Shown: one piece after another, positions 35,350 through 44,646 of the stretch
Layout: the number at the start of each line of letters is the position of its first letter
Position numbering within the stretch: position 1 is the stretch's first letter
Assembly: GCF_006715095.1 (NCBI RefSeq)
Contig: NZ_VFMO01000001.1
Location: 3,100,001-3,164,000 of the forward strand
Origin: Yimella lutea
GTDB lineage: Bacteria; Actinomycetota; Actinomycetes; Actinomycetales; Dermatophilaceae
Reading direction: 5' to 3'
DNA length: 64,000 bases
Program-made: the position numbers and the translations under genes
Notes under the pieces: generated by a model
The model's database searches: none
What the model was told of the DNA's origin: nothing
What the model saw: the letters and a program-made list of their open reading frames with translations, nothing else

Positions 35350-36024
35350 TCAGCTCTCGTCCGGTGCCTCGAATCGGAAGCCCACACCCCGGATGGTGGT
35401 GATGAACCGCGGGTCGGACGCATCGTCCCCGAGCTTGCGACGAAGGACGGACACGTGCATGTCGAGGGTCTTCGTCGAGCCGAGCCAGGCGGTCTCCCAG
35501 ACCTCGCGCATCAGCTGTTCGCGTGAGACGACCTTTCCCTGCTCTCGGACGAGCACGCGGAGCAGGTCGAATTCCTTTGCGGTGAGCTGGAGTTCGTCGG
35601 ATCCGCAGAATGCGCGCCGGGCTTCGGCGTCCATCCGTACCAGCGGGGCGCAGATCATGTCCTGCGGCGAACGACGCAGCAATGCTCGGGCGCGAGCCAG
35701 CAGCTCGGCGAGCCGGAACGGCTTGGTGACGTAGTCGTCGGCCCCCGCGTCGAGTCCGACGACGGTGTCGACCTCGTCGGCACGTGCGGTGAGGATCAGC
35801 ACCGGCACGGGGTAGCCCTCGGCACGCAGCGTGCGGCAGACCTCCAAGCCGTCCATCCTCGGCAGGCCGAGGTCGAGGATCAGCAGGTCGGGGCTGTCGC
35901 GGCCGCCCTCGAGCGCGTCCTTGCCGTCCTGGCGGATGTCGACCTCATATCCCTCTCGGCGCAGTGCGCGCGCGAGCGGCTCGGAGATCGCAGCATCGTC
36001 TTCGGCCAGCAGGACTCGGGTCAT
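35350..36024 (-). CDS. OmpR-family response regulator
   Basis: 224 residues. Receiver: VLLAEDDAAI, LLILDLGLPRMDG with phospho-acceptor Asp51, LILTARADE, and YVTKPFRLAEL with the conserved Lys. The winged-helix DNA-binding domain is in the C-terminal 95 residues (LTAKEFDLLRVLVREQGKVV, ... LDMHVSVLRRKLGDD). ATG 36024 is preferred to the longer frame (36132) because TACGAT lies 7 nt before it. It is operonic with the kinase downstream. The targets are unknown. Confidence 0.94.
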   Translation of the reverse strand: MTRVLLAEDDAAISEPLARALRREGYEVDIRQDGKDALEGGRDSPDLLILDLGLPRMDGLEVCRTLRAEGYPVPVLILTARADEVDTVVGLDAGADDYVTKPFRLAELLARARALLRRSPQDMICAPLVRMDAEARRAFCGSDELQLTAKEFDLLRVLVREQGKVVSREQLMREVWETAWLGSTKTLDMHVSVLRRKLGDDASDPRFITTIRGVGFRFEAPDES

Positions 36025-36031
36025 GGCGCGA

Positions 36032-36037
36032 ATCGTA
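36032..36037 (-). promoter_or_regulatory. -10 box, leaderless, response regulator
   Basis: TACGAT on the minus strand, 7 nt before ATG 36024. Confidence 0.45.
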
Positions 36038-36041
36038 GCCG

Positions 36042-36818
36042 TCACGGCCCCGGCCACCGCGGAGCACGCTTCTCGGCGAAGGCCCGGACACCCTCGGCGC
36101 GGTCGGGTGAGAACGCGGTGGCGTGCCAGCAAGCGTCCTCGATCTCCAGACCGGCGTGCAGGTCGGTGCCCGAGCCGAGTCGCATCGCCTTCTTGGCGTT
36201 ACGAAGGCCCACGGGCGAGTTCTGCGCGATCGTCTCGGCGAGCTCGAGGGCTCGGTCCCGCGCTCCGCCGGCGGGTGCGAGTTCTTCGACGAAGCCCAAC
36301 TCGTGCGCCTCCTGCGCGGTGAACTTACGGGCGCTGAAGATGACCTTGGCCGCCTTGCCCCAGCCGACCCGACGCACGAGCAGTTGGGTGCCGCCGCCAC
36401 CGGGGATGACTCCGACCGAGACCTCCGGCAGACCCAGGGTGGCGGATTCTCCGGCGATGACCACGTCGCAGGCGAGCGCGATCTCGGCGCCACCGCCGAG
36501 CGCGAATCCGTCGACCGCCGCGATCGTCGGCACCGGCAGGTCGAGCACTCCGGTGTAGGCCGCACGGGCGATCGGACGCTGAGCGATGAGGTCGGCGTCG
36601 CTGAACCCGTTGCGCTCTTTCAGGTCAGCGCCGACGCAGAAGGCCTTCGGGTGGGAGCTGCTCACGACGACGGCCCGGACGCTCGGGTCCGCAGCGAGTT
36701 CGCCGGTGGCGTCCGCCAACGCGCGAGCCATCTGCGTGGAGACGGCGTTCATCGCCTCGGGTCGGTCGAGCACCAGCTCGGCGATGTGACCGTCGGCGTG
36801 GCGTCGGACGGTGATCAT
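36042..36818 (-). CDS. Enoyl-CoA hydratase/isomerase family protein
   Basis: 258 residues, crotonase fold. SSHPKAFCVGADLKER provides the first oxyanion strand, and AAVDGFALGGGAEIALACDV the second, with the CoA pocket. LPEVSVGVIPGGGGTQLLVR contains the Glu usually responsible for catalysis, while the other catalytic Glu position (FALGGGAE) is also acidic, as in true hydratases. The stop of the ligase-cyclase gene overlaps its ATG (36815-36818, ATGA), so the two are translationally coupled. That is an odd pairing unless both relate to acyl-CoA metabolism. Confidence 0.9.
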   Translation of the reverse strand: MITVRRHADGHIAELVLDRPEAMNAVSTQMARALADATGELAADPSVRAVVVSSSHPKAFCVGADLKERNGFSDADLIAQRPIARAAYTGVLDLPVPTIAAVDGFALGGGAEIALACDVVIAGESATLGLPEVSVGVIPGGGGTQLLVRRVGWGKAAKVIFSARKFTAQEAHELGFVEELAPAGGARDRALELAETIAQNSPVGLRNAKKAMRLGSGTDLHAGLEIEDACWHATAFSPDRAEGVRAFAEKRAPRWPGP

Positions 36819-38629
36819 CGATTGAACTCCTCGTGGATGTGGGTATGGCTGCCGGTGCGGCTCACGGCTGACACGTTCACCTCGCCGACGCCGGCGAGTT
36901 GGGTGGGGCCGGCGGCGAACACGTCGACACCGTCGATCTTGCGCATCGCGTCGGCGACGTCCTCGTCGACCAGCACCTCGCCGGACGCGGCGAGCGCCGT
37001 GAGCCGGCTCGCCCGGTTGACCGTGTTGCCATAGATGTCGCCCTGCCGAGCAAGCACCCGGCCGGTTGCGACGCCGATCCGGATCTTGCGCAGCAGTGGG
37101 TCGGCTTCCACCGCCGCCAGCAGGTCGAAAGCGATCTGCACTCCCCCCGAGATGGTCCGGTGCGTGAACAGCACCTCGTCACCGACGGTCTTCACCACGG
37201 CTCCGCCGGCCTGCGCGACCACATCGGAGGCAAGCGTCTCGAAGCGGATCACCAGCAGCGCGAGGTCGCGTTCGCTCATCGACCGGACGCGTTTGGTGAA
37301 GTCGACCAGATCGGCGAATCCGACGGTGCGGACGACTCCGACGTGCGACTCGGGTTCGGCGTCGGCGACCATGCGCGCGATCGAGTTGGCGACATTGCGC
37401 CGGGTGACGTGCTCGACCAGCGGGACAAGGTGGTCAGCGACTGCGACCATGCGTTCGGCCACGTCGGCGGCGCGTTCCGTGTCGACCTCGAATCCTTCGT
37501 CGGCCAGCATCATGTCGCTGATCAGTTGCAGGGTCCACATCGCCATCCGGTCGGTGCTGCGACCGACGGCGCGGGCGATACCGATGGCGGTCTGCTCGTT
37601 GATCAGCCCCTGGCCGACCATCTCGACCATGCGACGGACGGCCTCGACATCGCGCTCGTTGAACACCACGTCCTCGTCACGTGCGTTGGCGAATCCGAGT
37701 GCACGCCACAGGCGCCGGGGGAAGTCGGAGTCGACGCCGGCCAGTTCACTGACGTCGGCGCGGCGCAGGGTGCGGGGGCTGTGCAGCAGTTGTTCCTCGA
37801 TCCGGTCGACGAACCGGGCTCGGTCGACGGGGCGCAGATCACTGGCGGGTGGCATCGCCGGACGAACGTGCACCACGTCGCCGACCGCGTGCGGTGTGCG
37901 GGCGCCGTCGGACTGTTCGAGCACCAATCGGCCGGACTCGTCGATGTCGACGGCGACACCCTCGGCGTCCGCGGCGTGGGCGGTACTGACCTTCACGTGC
38001 TGCCCCACCGTGACGCACGCCGCCCGGTAGTCGTCGTCCAGATTGCTTGTGCCCCAAACTTTCTGGATCTCAGCAAGCTCGTCGAGGATGGCGACGATGA
38101 TGGGCTCGCGATCCAGATAGACGCCGTTGATCGACAGCGAGGTTGCCGCGTCCGACGGCAGTTCGCTCTCGTTCTGCCACACGTTCAGACCGATGCCGAC
38201 GATGACACCGGGATGTTCGCCACCCGTTGCCTCGCACAGGATTCCGCCGAGCTTGCGCCAGGTACCGGACTCGGTGCACACCAGAATGTCGTTGGGCCAC
38301 TTGAGTCCGACGTCCAGGTGGGTCAGTCGGCTCAGCGCGGTGCGGACGCAGAGCCCGACCAGGAGTGGCACCCAGCCCCAGCGGCGGGGATCATCCGGCA
38401 GCGGAAGAGTTGCCGACAGCGCGATGCTCGAACCGTGCGGAGCGTGCCATTGACGATCGAGCCGGCCGCGGCCGGCGCTCTGGTGATCGGCGACCACCAC
38501 CCGCCACGGACGAGGGTCGGCGCCGAGGACGGCATTGGTGGAGTCGACCGACCCGAGCACCTCCACGTCGTTCCACGGAGGAGAGGGCACGTCTCGGCGA
38601 AGCCGCTCGGACTCCAGGACGGGTGCCAT
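36815..38629 (-). CDS. Fusion of biotin-protein ligase and class III adenylate cyclase
   Basis: 604 residues in one uninterrupted frame. Residues 1-257 form a biotin ligase without an [14 protein letters not shown] (52-61), KWPNDIL (110-116), GIGLNV (145-150), ending at the C-terminal beta domain (GDVVHVRP, 250-257). Residues about 265-430 resemble the autoinhibitory domain of Rv1264-type cyclases ([33 protein letters not shown]). Residues about 434-600 are the cyclase: metal Asp440 (GFADLVDFT), Lys480 and Asp484 (KTVGDEV), Asp531 (GDIYGN), Asn538/Arg542 (NRASR), so all catalytic residues appear present. The start is ATG 38629 after TAGCCT; ATG 38656 would overlap accD. The halves are usually separate neighbouring genes. 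Confidence 0.88.
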   Translation of the reverse strand: MAPVLESERLRRDVPSPPWNDVEVLGSVDSTNAVLGADPRPWRVVVADHQSAGRGRLDRQWHAPHGSSIALSATLPLPDDPRRWGWVPLLVGLCVRTALSRLTHLDVGLKWPNDILVCTESGTWRKLGGILCEATGGEHPGVIVGIGLNVWQNESELPSDAATSLSINGVYLDREPIIVAILDELAEIQKVWGTSNLDDDYRAACVTVGQHVKVSTAHAADAEGVAVDIDESGRLVLEQSDGARTPHAVGDVVHVRPAMPPASDLRPVDRARFVDRIEEQLLHSPRTLRRADVSELAGVDSDFPRRLWRALGFANARDEDVVFNERDVEAVRRMVEMVGQGLINEQTAIGIARAVGRSTDRMAMWTLQLISDMMLADEGFEVDTERAADVAERMVAVADHLVPLVEHVTRRNVANSIARMVADAEPESHVGVVRTVGFADLVDFTKRVRSMSERDLALLVIRFETLASDVVAQAGGAVVKTVGDEVLFTHRTISGGVQIAFDLLAAVEADPLLRKIRIGVATGRVLARQGDIYGNTVNRASRLTALAASGEVLVDEDVADAMRKIDGVDVFAAGPTQLAGVGEVNVSAVSRTGSHTHIHEEFNR

Positions 38630-38636
38630 GCGCACA

Positions 38637-38646
38637 AGGCTATTGT
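38637..38646. promoter_or_regulatory. Back-to-back leaderless promoters: ligase-cyclase and accD
   Basis: TAGCCT (38642-38637, minus) is 7 nt before ATG 38629. TATTGT (38641-38646, plus) is 8 nt before ATG 38655. The two -10 boxes share two bases, so only one can be melted by polymerase at a time. Confidence 0.5.
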
Positions 38647-38654
38647 CTGATCCC

Positions 38655-40310
38655 ATGACGGGTAAGGCAGGTCACACTTCCGGAGCCGACGACGCCGGTA
38701 AGCAGTCGCCGGCGATCGACATTCACACGACCGCGGGACGGCTCGCCGACCTGCACCTGCGCATCGATGAAGCCGTGAACGCCGGCAGCGCCAAGGCGGT
38801 CGAGAAACAGCACGCCAAGGGCAAGAAGACCGCTCGTGAACGGATCGAGCAGTTGCTCGACCCGGGTTCGTTCATCGAGCTCGACGCACTCGCACGGCAC
38901 CGCTCCACTGCTTTCGGTCAGCAGAAAAAGCGCCCGTACGGCGACGGGGTCGTCAGCGGCTACGGCACCGTCGACGGACGCACGGTGTGCGTCTTCTCCC
39001 AGGACTTCACCGTGTTCGGCGGATCGTTGGGCGAGGTCTTCGGCGAGAAGATCGTGAAGGTCATGGATCTCGCGATGAAGATCGGCTGCCCGGTCGTCGG
39101 CATCAACGACTCCGGTGGCGCGCGCATTCAGGAGGGCGTGGTCGCGCTCGGTCTGTACGCCGAGATCTTCCGCCGCAACGTCCACGCGTCCGGCGTCATC
39201 CCTCAGATCTCACTGATCATGGGCCCGTGCGCGGGAGGTGCCGTCTACTCCCCCGCGATCACCGACTTCACGGTGATGGTCGACCAGACCTCGCACATGT
39301 TCATCACCGGCCCCGACGTCATCAAGACCGTCACCGGTGAGGACGTCGGCTTCGAGGAACTCGGCGGTGCACGCACCCACAACAGCCGCAGCGGTGTGGC
39401 CCACTACATGGGCAGCGACGAGGACGACGCGATCGAGTACGTGCGGTCGCTGCTGAGCTACCTGCCGCCGAACAACCTCGATCCCGGCGACGTGTTCGCC
39501 GCGGTCGACGAGGCCGAACTCGTGATCAACGATGCCGACCTCGAACTCGACACCATCATCCCCGATTCGCCGAACATGCCGTACGACATGGTGACGGTCA
39601 TCGAACACGTCTGTGACGACGGCGAATTCATGCAGGTGCAGGAGTTGTTCGCACCCAATATCGTCACCGGTTTCGGACGCGTCGACGGGCAGAGCGTCGG
39701 CGTCGTGGCGAACCAGCCGATGCAGTTGGCGGGAACGCTCGACATCAACGCATCGGAGAAGGCAGCGCGTTTCGTGCGTACTTGCGACGCGTTCAACATC
39801 CCGATTCTCACCTTTGTCGACGTGCCCGGCTTTTTGCCCGGCACCGACCAGGAATGGGGCGGCATCATCCGGCGCGGTGCGAAGCTGCTGTACGCGTACG
39901 CCGAGGCGACCGTTCCGTTGGTCACCGTGATCACCCGCAAGGCCTACGGCGGCGCGTACGACGTGATGGGTTCCAAGCACCTCGGCGCCGACATCAATCT
40001 CGCCTGGCCGACCGCGCAGATCGCGGTCATGGGCGCTCAAGGTGCGGCAAACATCCTGTACCGCAAGGACATCGCCGCCGTCGCCGCCGAGACCGACAAC
40101 GATCCGGCCGCCGTCGACAAGCGCCGCCAGGAACTGATCCAGGAGTACGAGGACACCCTCGCCAACCCGTACATCGCGGCCGAGCGCGGTTACGTCGACG
40201 CGGTGATTGCGCCGTCCGAGACGCGCACCCAGGTGATCCGTGCCCTGCGCGCACTGAAGACCAAACGGGAGAGCCTGCCACCCAAGAAGCACGGAAACAT
40301 CCCGCTGTGA
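38655..40310 (+). CDS. Acyl-CoA (acetyl/propionyl-CoA) carboxylase, beta subunit
   Basis: 551 residues. Tandem crotonase-type carboxyltransferase domains: [17 protein letters not shown], then [20 protein letters not shown] and [19 protein letters not shown] (N-terminal oxyanion hole); [20 protein letters not shown] and [16 protein letters not shown] (C-terminal). This is the AccD4/AccD5 or PccB type of Actinobacteria, which takes carboxyl-biotin from an AccA3-type alpha subunit (here 61579-63360). A 40-residue charged N-terminal extension precedes the domain. ATG 38655 follows a TATTGT box. The stop overlaps the accE start. Acetyl versus propionyl specificity cannot be settled by eye. Confidence 0.94.
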   Translation: MTGKAGHTSGADDAGKQSPAIDIHTTAGRLADLHLRIDEAVNAGSAKAVEKQHAKGKKTARERIEQLLDPGSFIELDALARHRSTAFGQQKKRPYGDGVVSGYGTVDGRTVCVFSQDFTVFGGSLGEVFGEKIVKVMDLAMKIGCPVVGINDSGGARIQEGVVALGLYAEIFRRNVHASGVIPQISLIMGPCAGGAVYSPAITDFTVMVDQTSHMFITGPDVIKTVTGEDVGFEELGGARTHNSRSGVAHYMGSDEDDAIEYVRSLLSYLPPNNLDPGDVFAAVDEAELVINDADLELDTIIPDSPNMPYDMVTVIEHVCDDGEFMQVQELFAPNIVTGFGRVDGQSVGVVANQPMQLAGTLDINASEKAARFVRTCDAFNIPILTFVDVPGFLPGTDQEWGGIIRRGAKLLYAYAEATVPLVTVITRKAYGGAYDVMGSKHLGADINLAWPTAQIAVMGAQGAANILYRKDIAAVAAETDNDPAAVDKRRQELIQEYEDTLANPYIAAERGYVDAVIAPSETRTQVIRALRALKTKRESLPPKKHGNIPL

Positions 40311-40525
40311 GCCAGGAGCAGAGCGCGCAGCCGGGCACCATCCGGTTCGAGACGTCCGCAGTCACGCCCGAGGAGATGGCGGCGGTCGTCGCCGTGCTGT
40401 CCGCCACCGGTGGCGGTGGAGGCGATTCATCGATGCCTCGATCGGAGTGGGCCGGACGCGCCCGCGTCGGCTGGCGCACCAGCGGTCTTCCGGCCGCGAG
40501 GTTCGTGGAGCGGTTGCCACGCTGA
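40307..40525 (+). CDS. Acyl-CoA carboxylase epsilon subunit
   Basis: 72 residues from GTG 40307, overlapping the beta-subunit stop (GTGA). [14 protein letters not shown] near the N-terminus and the end [17 protein letters not shown] fit the small actinobacterial epsilon subunit, which has a helix that binds the beta hexamer and a W-x-x-x-R tail. It stabilises the alpha-beta complex and raises activity in AccA3-AccD5-AccE5-type enzymes. A five-glycine linker lies in the middle. Too short for most ORF cutoffs without a GTG start. Confidence 0.88.
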   Translation: MSQEQSAQPGTIRFETSAVTPEEMAAVVAVLSATGGGGGDSSMPRSEWAGRARVGWRTSGLPAARFVERLPR

Positions 40526-40562
40526 GAAGCGGCGCCCGTGCCGCACAACGAAATTCAGACTG

Positions 40563-40588
40563 AACGCCCGGCCTTCTGGCCGGGCGTT
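40563..40588 (+). terminator. Hairpin after the carboxylase operon
   Basis: Eleven-base arms 40563-40573 and 40578-40588 (AACGCCCGGCC and its complement) with a TTCT loop, 37 nt after the accE stop. There is no T-run. Confidence 0.75.
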
Positions 40589-40647
40589 CTGCATGACCGA
40601 TCCCACCTCATTTCATCATCCGGACAGGCCTGGTGTCTCCGCGCTCG

Positions 40648-40703
40648 TCACCATTAGCTTTCGTTTTGTTATTCCAAACACAACGTTATGAATGGAGACT
40701 GGC
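40648..40703 (+). promoter_or_regulatory. AT-rich leader of the TauE/SafE gene
   Basis: A conspicuously AT-rich stretch (about 40650-40690) in a GC-rich genome, containing runs such as TTTTGTTATTCC and AACGTT just before GGAG and ATG 40704. It probably holds the promoter and perhaps a regulator site. No clean palindrome was found. Confidence 0.35.
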
Positions 40704-41615
40704 ATGCGCAAGCTCGTCCTGCTCGCCCTTGTCGGACTGGGAGCCCAACTCGTCGACGGAAGCCTGGGTATGGCCTACGGCGTCACCTCCACGACGCTGC
40801 TCCTGGCGATCGGCACCAATCCTGCCGCCGCATCAGCCACGGTGCACCTGGCGGAGATCGGCACGACGCTCGCTTCGGGGACGGCCCACTGGAGGTTCGG
40901 GAACGTCGACTGGCCCGTCGTGTTCAAGGTCGGACTCCCCGGTGCGCTGGGCGCGTTCGCCGGAGCGACCTTCCTGGCGAACCTGTCGACCGACACGGCC
41001 AAGCCGGTCATGGCTCTGATCCTGTTCGCGCTGGGGTTGTACGTGCTCGCGCGCTTCACCGTGCGCGGGCTGCGCACCGACAGGCTCGGTCAACCGCTGC
41101 GCAAGCGATTCCTTTCTCCGCTGGGGCTCTTCGCAGGATTCGTCGACGCAACCGGCGGCGGTGGCTGGGGGCCGGTCGGCACGCCGGCCCTGCTGGCGAG
41201 CGGTCGGCTGGAGCCGCGCAAGGTGATCGGTTCGATCGACACCAGCGAGTTCCTCGTCTCGGTGGCCGCGAGCATCGGATTCCTTGTCGCCCTCGGTTCG
41301 CAGGGCGTGAACTTCGGCTGGGTCGCCGCTCTGCTGATCGGCGGACTCATCGCCGCACCGATCGCCGCATGGCTGGTGCGACACGTACCACCGCGCATCC
41401 TCGGCTCGGCGGTCGGTGGACTGATCCTGGTCACCAACGCCCGCACCCTGCTCAAGAGCGACTGGCTCGACGCATCCGACACAACTCGCTACGTGGTGTA
41501 CGCAGCCTTGTACGCGTTGTGGGCCGCAGCGGTCAGCTACAGCTGGCGTGCGTACCGCAAGGAGCAGACCATCCCGGCGCATGAGGAGCGACCGGCCGCG
41601 GCCGCGTCCGCCTGA
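40704..41615 (+). CDS. TSUP family permease (TauE/SafE, DUF81)
   Basis: 303 residues, eight predicted spans in two similar halves. LVDGSLGMAYGVTSTTLLLAIG in the first half and FAGFVDATGGGGWGPVGTPALLA in the second are the paired TSUP signatures. Members move sulfite, sulfonates or other organic anions. The substrate is not predictable here. GGAG lies 6 nt before ATG 40704, so that start is preferred over ATG 40692. It stands alone, with an AT-rich promoter region unlike its neighbours. Confidence 0.9.
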   Translation: MRKLVLLALVGLGAQLVDGSLGMAYGVTSTTLLLAIGTNPAAASATVHLAEIGTTLASGTAHWRFGNVDWPVVFKVGLPGALGAFAGATFLANLSTDTAKPVMALILFALGLYVLARFTVRGLRTDRLGQPLRKRFLSPLGLFAGFVDATGGGGWGPVGTPALLASGRLEPRKVIGSIDTSEFLVSVAASIGFLVALGSQGVNFGWVAALLIGGLIAAPIAAWLVRHVPPRILGSAVGGLILVTNARTLLKSDWLDASDTTRYVVYAALYALWAAAVSYSWRAYRKEQTIPAHEERPAAAASA

Positions 41616-41645
41616 TCCGTTCTTGGACGACGCCCGCGACCGAGC

Positions 41646-42815
41646 TCAGGCCGCCGCCGCATCCTGGCCGCGTCCGACGGCGACCGTGGCGAGTGCCCAG
41701 ATCCCCATCATCACGGCCAGCACCGTGACCGCGAGGACGAAGTCGGCAGACGCACCGTAGAGCGCGCCGACGGCCACCGGGCCGACGGACGCGAGCAGGT
41801 AACCGGCACCTTGACCGACCGCCGAGACGGCGGGCACATCGGACGGGTCGTGCTGGTGCGCGATCGCGGAGAGGGCAATGGCGAGCGGCAGCCCCTGGCA
41901 CAGGCCACACAGCAGCACGCCGAACGCTGCAGGCACCGAGCCCAGCACGAGCAGGACGAGTCCCGCGACGTACGTGGCGGTGATCGCAGCGATCCAGGTG
42001 ATCCGCCGATTCGAACCCAGTACCCGGGTGCCCAACAGTGAGCCGGGGAAGCCGAGCAGACTGAACAACCCCAACGCGATTCCCGCGGACGACGGTGACC
42101 ATCCCTGATCGGTGAGCATCGTCGGCAGCCAGTTGACGAGCGTGAAGAAGGCCATCGACTGCAGACCCATCACCAGGACGATGAGCCAGGTGCCGGGACG
42201 GGCCGCGACCGCGCGGATACGGGTCACGGGCGGCGCGGACGCAGCCACGTCACTGCAGTTGCGTCGAGCCGCGAGCGTCCACCAGGCCAACACCGCGAGC
42301 GCCGGCACCAGCCAGAGGCCGATGACGAACGGCCACTGCCAGCCGAGACCGTCGATGAGCGGCCGGGTCAGGAACCCCCCGCTCGCTCCACTGATCTGGA
42401 GGGCCACGGTGTACAGGCCCATCACGTACGCGAGATGCGCCGGGAACCGAAGCCGGGCGATCGCAGGAATCACCACATTGGCGATGGCGATACCCAGTCC
42501 GATCAGGAGCGTGCCGGTGAAGAAGGTGGGCGGGGTGACGACGAGACGGACGGCGATGCCGACGACGATGGCGGCGACCGCGACCCCGAGTGTTCGCTCG
42601 ACTCCGACGCGTGCCGCGAGCGGCGGTGTGAGACAGGCGAAGACACCGAAGCAGATGAGCGGGAGCGTCGTCACCAATCCGGCAGCGACGGCGCTCAGGT
42701 GCAGGTCGTCACGGATGAGGGAGAGCGCCGGCGGGACGCTGGTGACCGGCGCACGGATTACGAAGGTCGCCAGCAGAAGGGCCAGGAGCAGGGCCGGTGC
42801 GGCGACTCGTTTCAC
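41646..42815 (-). CDS. MFS transporter, CynX/NimT-like
   Basis: 389 residues with twelve hydrophobic segments. RAPVTSVPPALSLIRDDLHLS in loop 1 is characteristic of the CynX/NimT (cyanate/nitroimidazole) branch. The A-motif equivalent, PPLAARVGVERTL, lies between spans 2 and 3. The first spans contain little charge, typical of drug or anion exporters. The start is GTG 42815 at the end of a leaderless-type promoter. It converges on the TSUP gene with a 30-nt gap. The substrate is unknown. Confidence 0.88.
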   Translation of the reverse strand: MKRVAAPALLLALLLATFVIRAPVTSVPPALSLIRDDLHLSAVAAGLVTTLPLICFGVFACLTPPLAARVGVERTLGVAVAAIVVGIAVRLVVTPPTFFTGTLLIGLGIAIANVVIPAIARLRFPAHLAYVMGLYTVALQISGASGGFLTRPLIDGLGWQWPFVIGLWLVPALAVLAWWTLAARRNCSDVAASAPPVTRIRAVAARPGTWLIVLVMGLQSMAFFTLVNWLPTMLTDQGWSPSSAGIALGLFSLLGFPGSLLGTRVLGSNRRITWIAAITATYVAGLVLLVLGSVPAAFGVLLCGLCQGLPLAIALSAIAHQHDPSDVPAVSAVGQGAGYLLASVGPVAVGALYGASADFVLAVTVLAVMMGIWALATVAVGRGQDAAAA

Positions 42816-42821
42816 CCGCCG

Positions 42822-42827
42822 AGTCTA
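42822..42827 (-). promoter_or_regulatory. -10 box, leaderless, MFS gene
   Basis: TAGACT on the minus strand, 6 nt before GTG 42815. Confidence 0.5.
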
Positions 42828-42905
42828 GGCACCCGTCCCCGGCCCGCCCCGGCACCTGCCTTCCGCGCCGTCACAAATACGGTGTCGACCCGACGGGTGA
42901 CGGGA

Positions 42906-42911
42906 TAGGTT
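42906..42911 (+). promoter_or_regulatory. -10 box, leaderless, DUF885 gene
   Basis: TAGGTT followed by 7 nt and GTG 42919. Confidence 0.45.
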
Positions 42912-42918
42912 CGAGCGC

Positions 42919-44559
42919 GTGACTTCGAACCGCGAATACACCGCCATCGACCGGATCGCCGACGACCACCATGACGCGACCGTCGCCCTCAGCCCACTGA
43001 CCGCCACCTACCTCGGCGTGCCCGGGCACGACCACGAGATGGACGACTTCTCGCCCCCCGGCCACCGGGCGAAGGCCGACCTCGCTCGGCAGACGCTCAC
43101 GAAGTTGGACGCAGCGCAACCGGTGGACGACGTCGACCGGGTGACGCTCAGCGCGATGCGCGAGCGCCTCGAGCTCGAGGTCGAGGCGTTCGAGGCCGGC
43201 ATCCCGCTCGCGTCCCTCAACGTGATCGCGTCGCCGCTGCAGGAGATGCGCGACATCTTCGACCTGATGCCGACCGACACCGACGAGCAGATCGAGACCA
43301 TCGGGCGTCGGATGCAGACGCTGCCGAGGGCGCTCGACCAGTGGTTCGAGTCGCTGGCCGAGGCCGCGTCCCGTGGTGATGTCGCCGCCAAGCGCCAGGT
43401 CGAAGCCTGCATCAAGCAGACCGAGGACCACACCGCGGACGACGGCTATTTCACGACGTTCGCGCAGCAGCACCCGCAGATCGCCGACCAGATTCGTTCT
43501 GCCGCAACGGCTTACGCAGACGCAGGCCGTCGCCTGCGTGAGGAGATCCTCCCGAAGGCGCCGGAGGCCGACGGCTGCGGACGCGACAAGTACCCGCTGT
43601 ACAGCCGCCAGTTCCTCGGTGCCGCCGTCGACCTGGAAGAGACGTACGCCTGGGGGCAGGAGGAACTCGCGCGGATCACCGCCGAGATGGCCGCGGTTGC
43701 CGAGCGCATCCAGCCCGGAGCCACCGTCAAGGAGGCCACAGCTGCTCTCGACGCCGACCCGAAGTACCAGTTGCACGGCACGGACGCGCTGCAGAAATGG
43801 ATGCAGGAGAAGGCTGACGAGGCGATCACCGAACTCGCCGGAGTGCACTTCGACGTGGCCGAACCCGTCCACACCATCGAGTGCATGATCGCCCCGACCC
43901 AGTCCGGCGGCATCTATTACACCGGCCCGTCCGACGACTTCAGCCGTCCGGGGCGCATGTGGTGGTCTGTGCCGAAAGGCGTGACCGAGTTCGGCACCTG
44001 GCGCGAGCTCACCACCGTCTATCACGAGGGGGTCCCGGGGCATCACCTCCAGGTCGCGCAGACGATGTTCCGCAGCGAACTGCTCAACAAGTGGCGTCGC
44101 ATGGATGCATGGACCTCCGGACACGGTGAAGGTTGGGCGCTCTACGCCGAGCGGCTGATGGACGAACTCGGCTACATGGACGACCCGGGCAACCGCATGG
44201 GCATGCTCGACGGTCAGTCACTGCGTGCGGCCCGCGTCGTGCTCGACATCGGGTTCCACTGCGGTTTCGAGGCACCCGAGGAAGTGGGCGGCGGCGAATG
44301 GACCTACGACAAGGCGTGGACCTTCCTCAACGCGCACTGCGACATGAACGAGGGCTTCCTGCGCTTCGAACTCGACCGATACCTGGGCTGGCCGGGGCAG
44401 GCCCCGTCGTACAAGATCGGCGAGCGCCTGTGGATGGAATTGCGCGCCGAGGTCGCCCGCCGCGAAGGTGACGACTTCGACCTCAAGACCTTCCACCGCC
44501 GCGCCCTCGACATCGGCAGTGTCGGCCTCGACACCTTGCGTGAGGCCGTTCTCGCCTGA
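42919..44559 (+). CDS. DUF885 family metallopeptidase-like protein
   Basis: 546 residues. The hallmark YHEGVPGHHLQVAQ near residue 374 is a zinc-binding HExxGH-type helix, and WTSGHGEGWALYAERLMDELG about 30 residues later offers a glutamate third ligand. PTQSGGIYYTGPSDDFSRPG is the substrate-groove segment. DUF885 proteins look like gluzincin peptidases related to M32/M3, but few have been characterised. No signal peptide is seen, so a cytoplasmic oligopeptidase is likely. It starts at GTG 42919. Divergent from the MFS gene. Confidence 0.9.
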   Translation: MTSNREYTAIDRIADDHHDATVALSPLTATYLGVPGHDHEMDDFSPPGHRAKADLARQTLTKLDAAQPVDDVDRVTLSAMRERLELEVEAFEAGIPLASLNVIASPLQEMRDIFDLMPTDTDEQIETIGRRMQTLPRALDQWFESLAEAASRGDVAAKRQVEACIKQTEDHTADDGYFTTFAQQHPQIADQIRSAATAYADAGRRLREEILPKAPEADGCGRDKYPLYSRQFLGAAVDLEETYAWGQEELARITAEMAAVAERIQPGATVKEATAALDADPKYQLHGTDALQKWMQEKADEAITELAGVHFDVAEPVHTIECMIAPTQSGGIYYTGPSDDFSRPGRMWWSVPKGVTEFGTWRELTTVYHEGVPGHHLQVAQTMFRSELLNKWRRMDAWTSGHGEGWALYAERLMDELGYMDDPGNRMGMLDGQSLRAARVVLDIGFHCGFEAPEEVGGGEWTYDKAWTFLNAHCDMNEGFLRFELDRYLGWPGQAPSYKIGERLWMELRAEVARREGDDFDLKTFHRRALDIGSVGLDTLREAVLA

Positions 44560-44634
44560 TCTCCTTCGTGCACAGCGCGTTCGGTATGACGGGAGCGACA
44601 GCAGCGCGCGCTACAGGATGAGCGTTCGCGGGGC

Positions 44635-44640
44635 CATACT
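44635..44640 (+). promoter_or_regulatory. -10 box, leaderless, antiporter gene
   Basis: CATACT followed by 6 nt and GTG 44647. Confidence 0.45.
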
Positions 44641-44646
44641 GACGCG

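Noticed and set aside
36899..38650. 583-residue plus-strand open frame
   Set aside because: Exact antisense shadow of the ligase-cyclase gene; rich in His/Asp/Val, with no motif.
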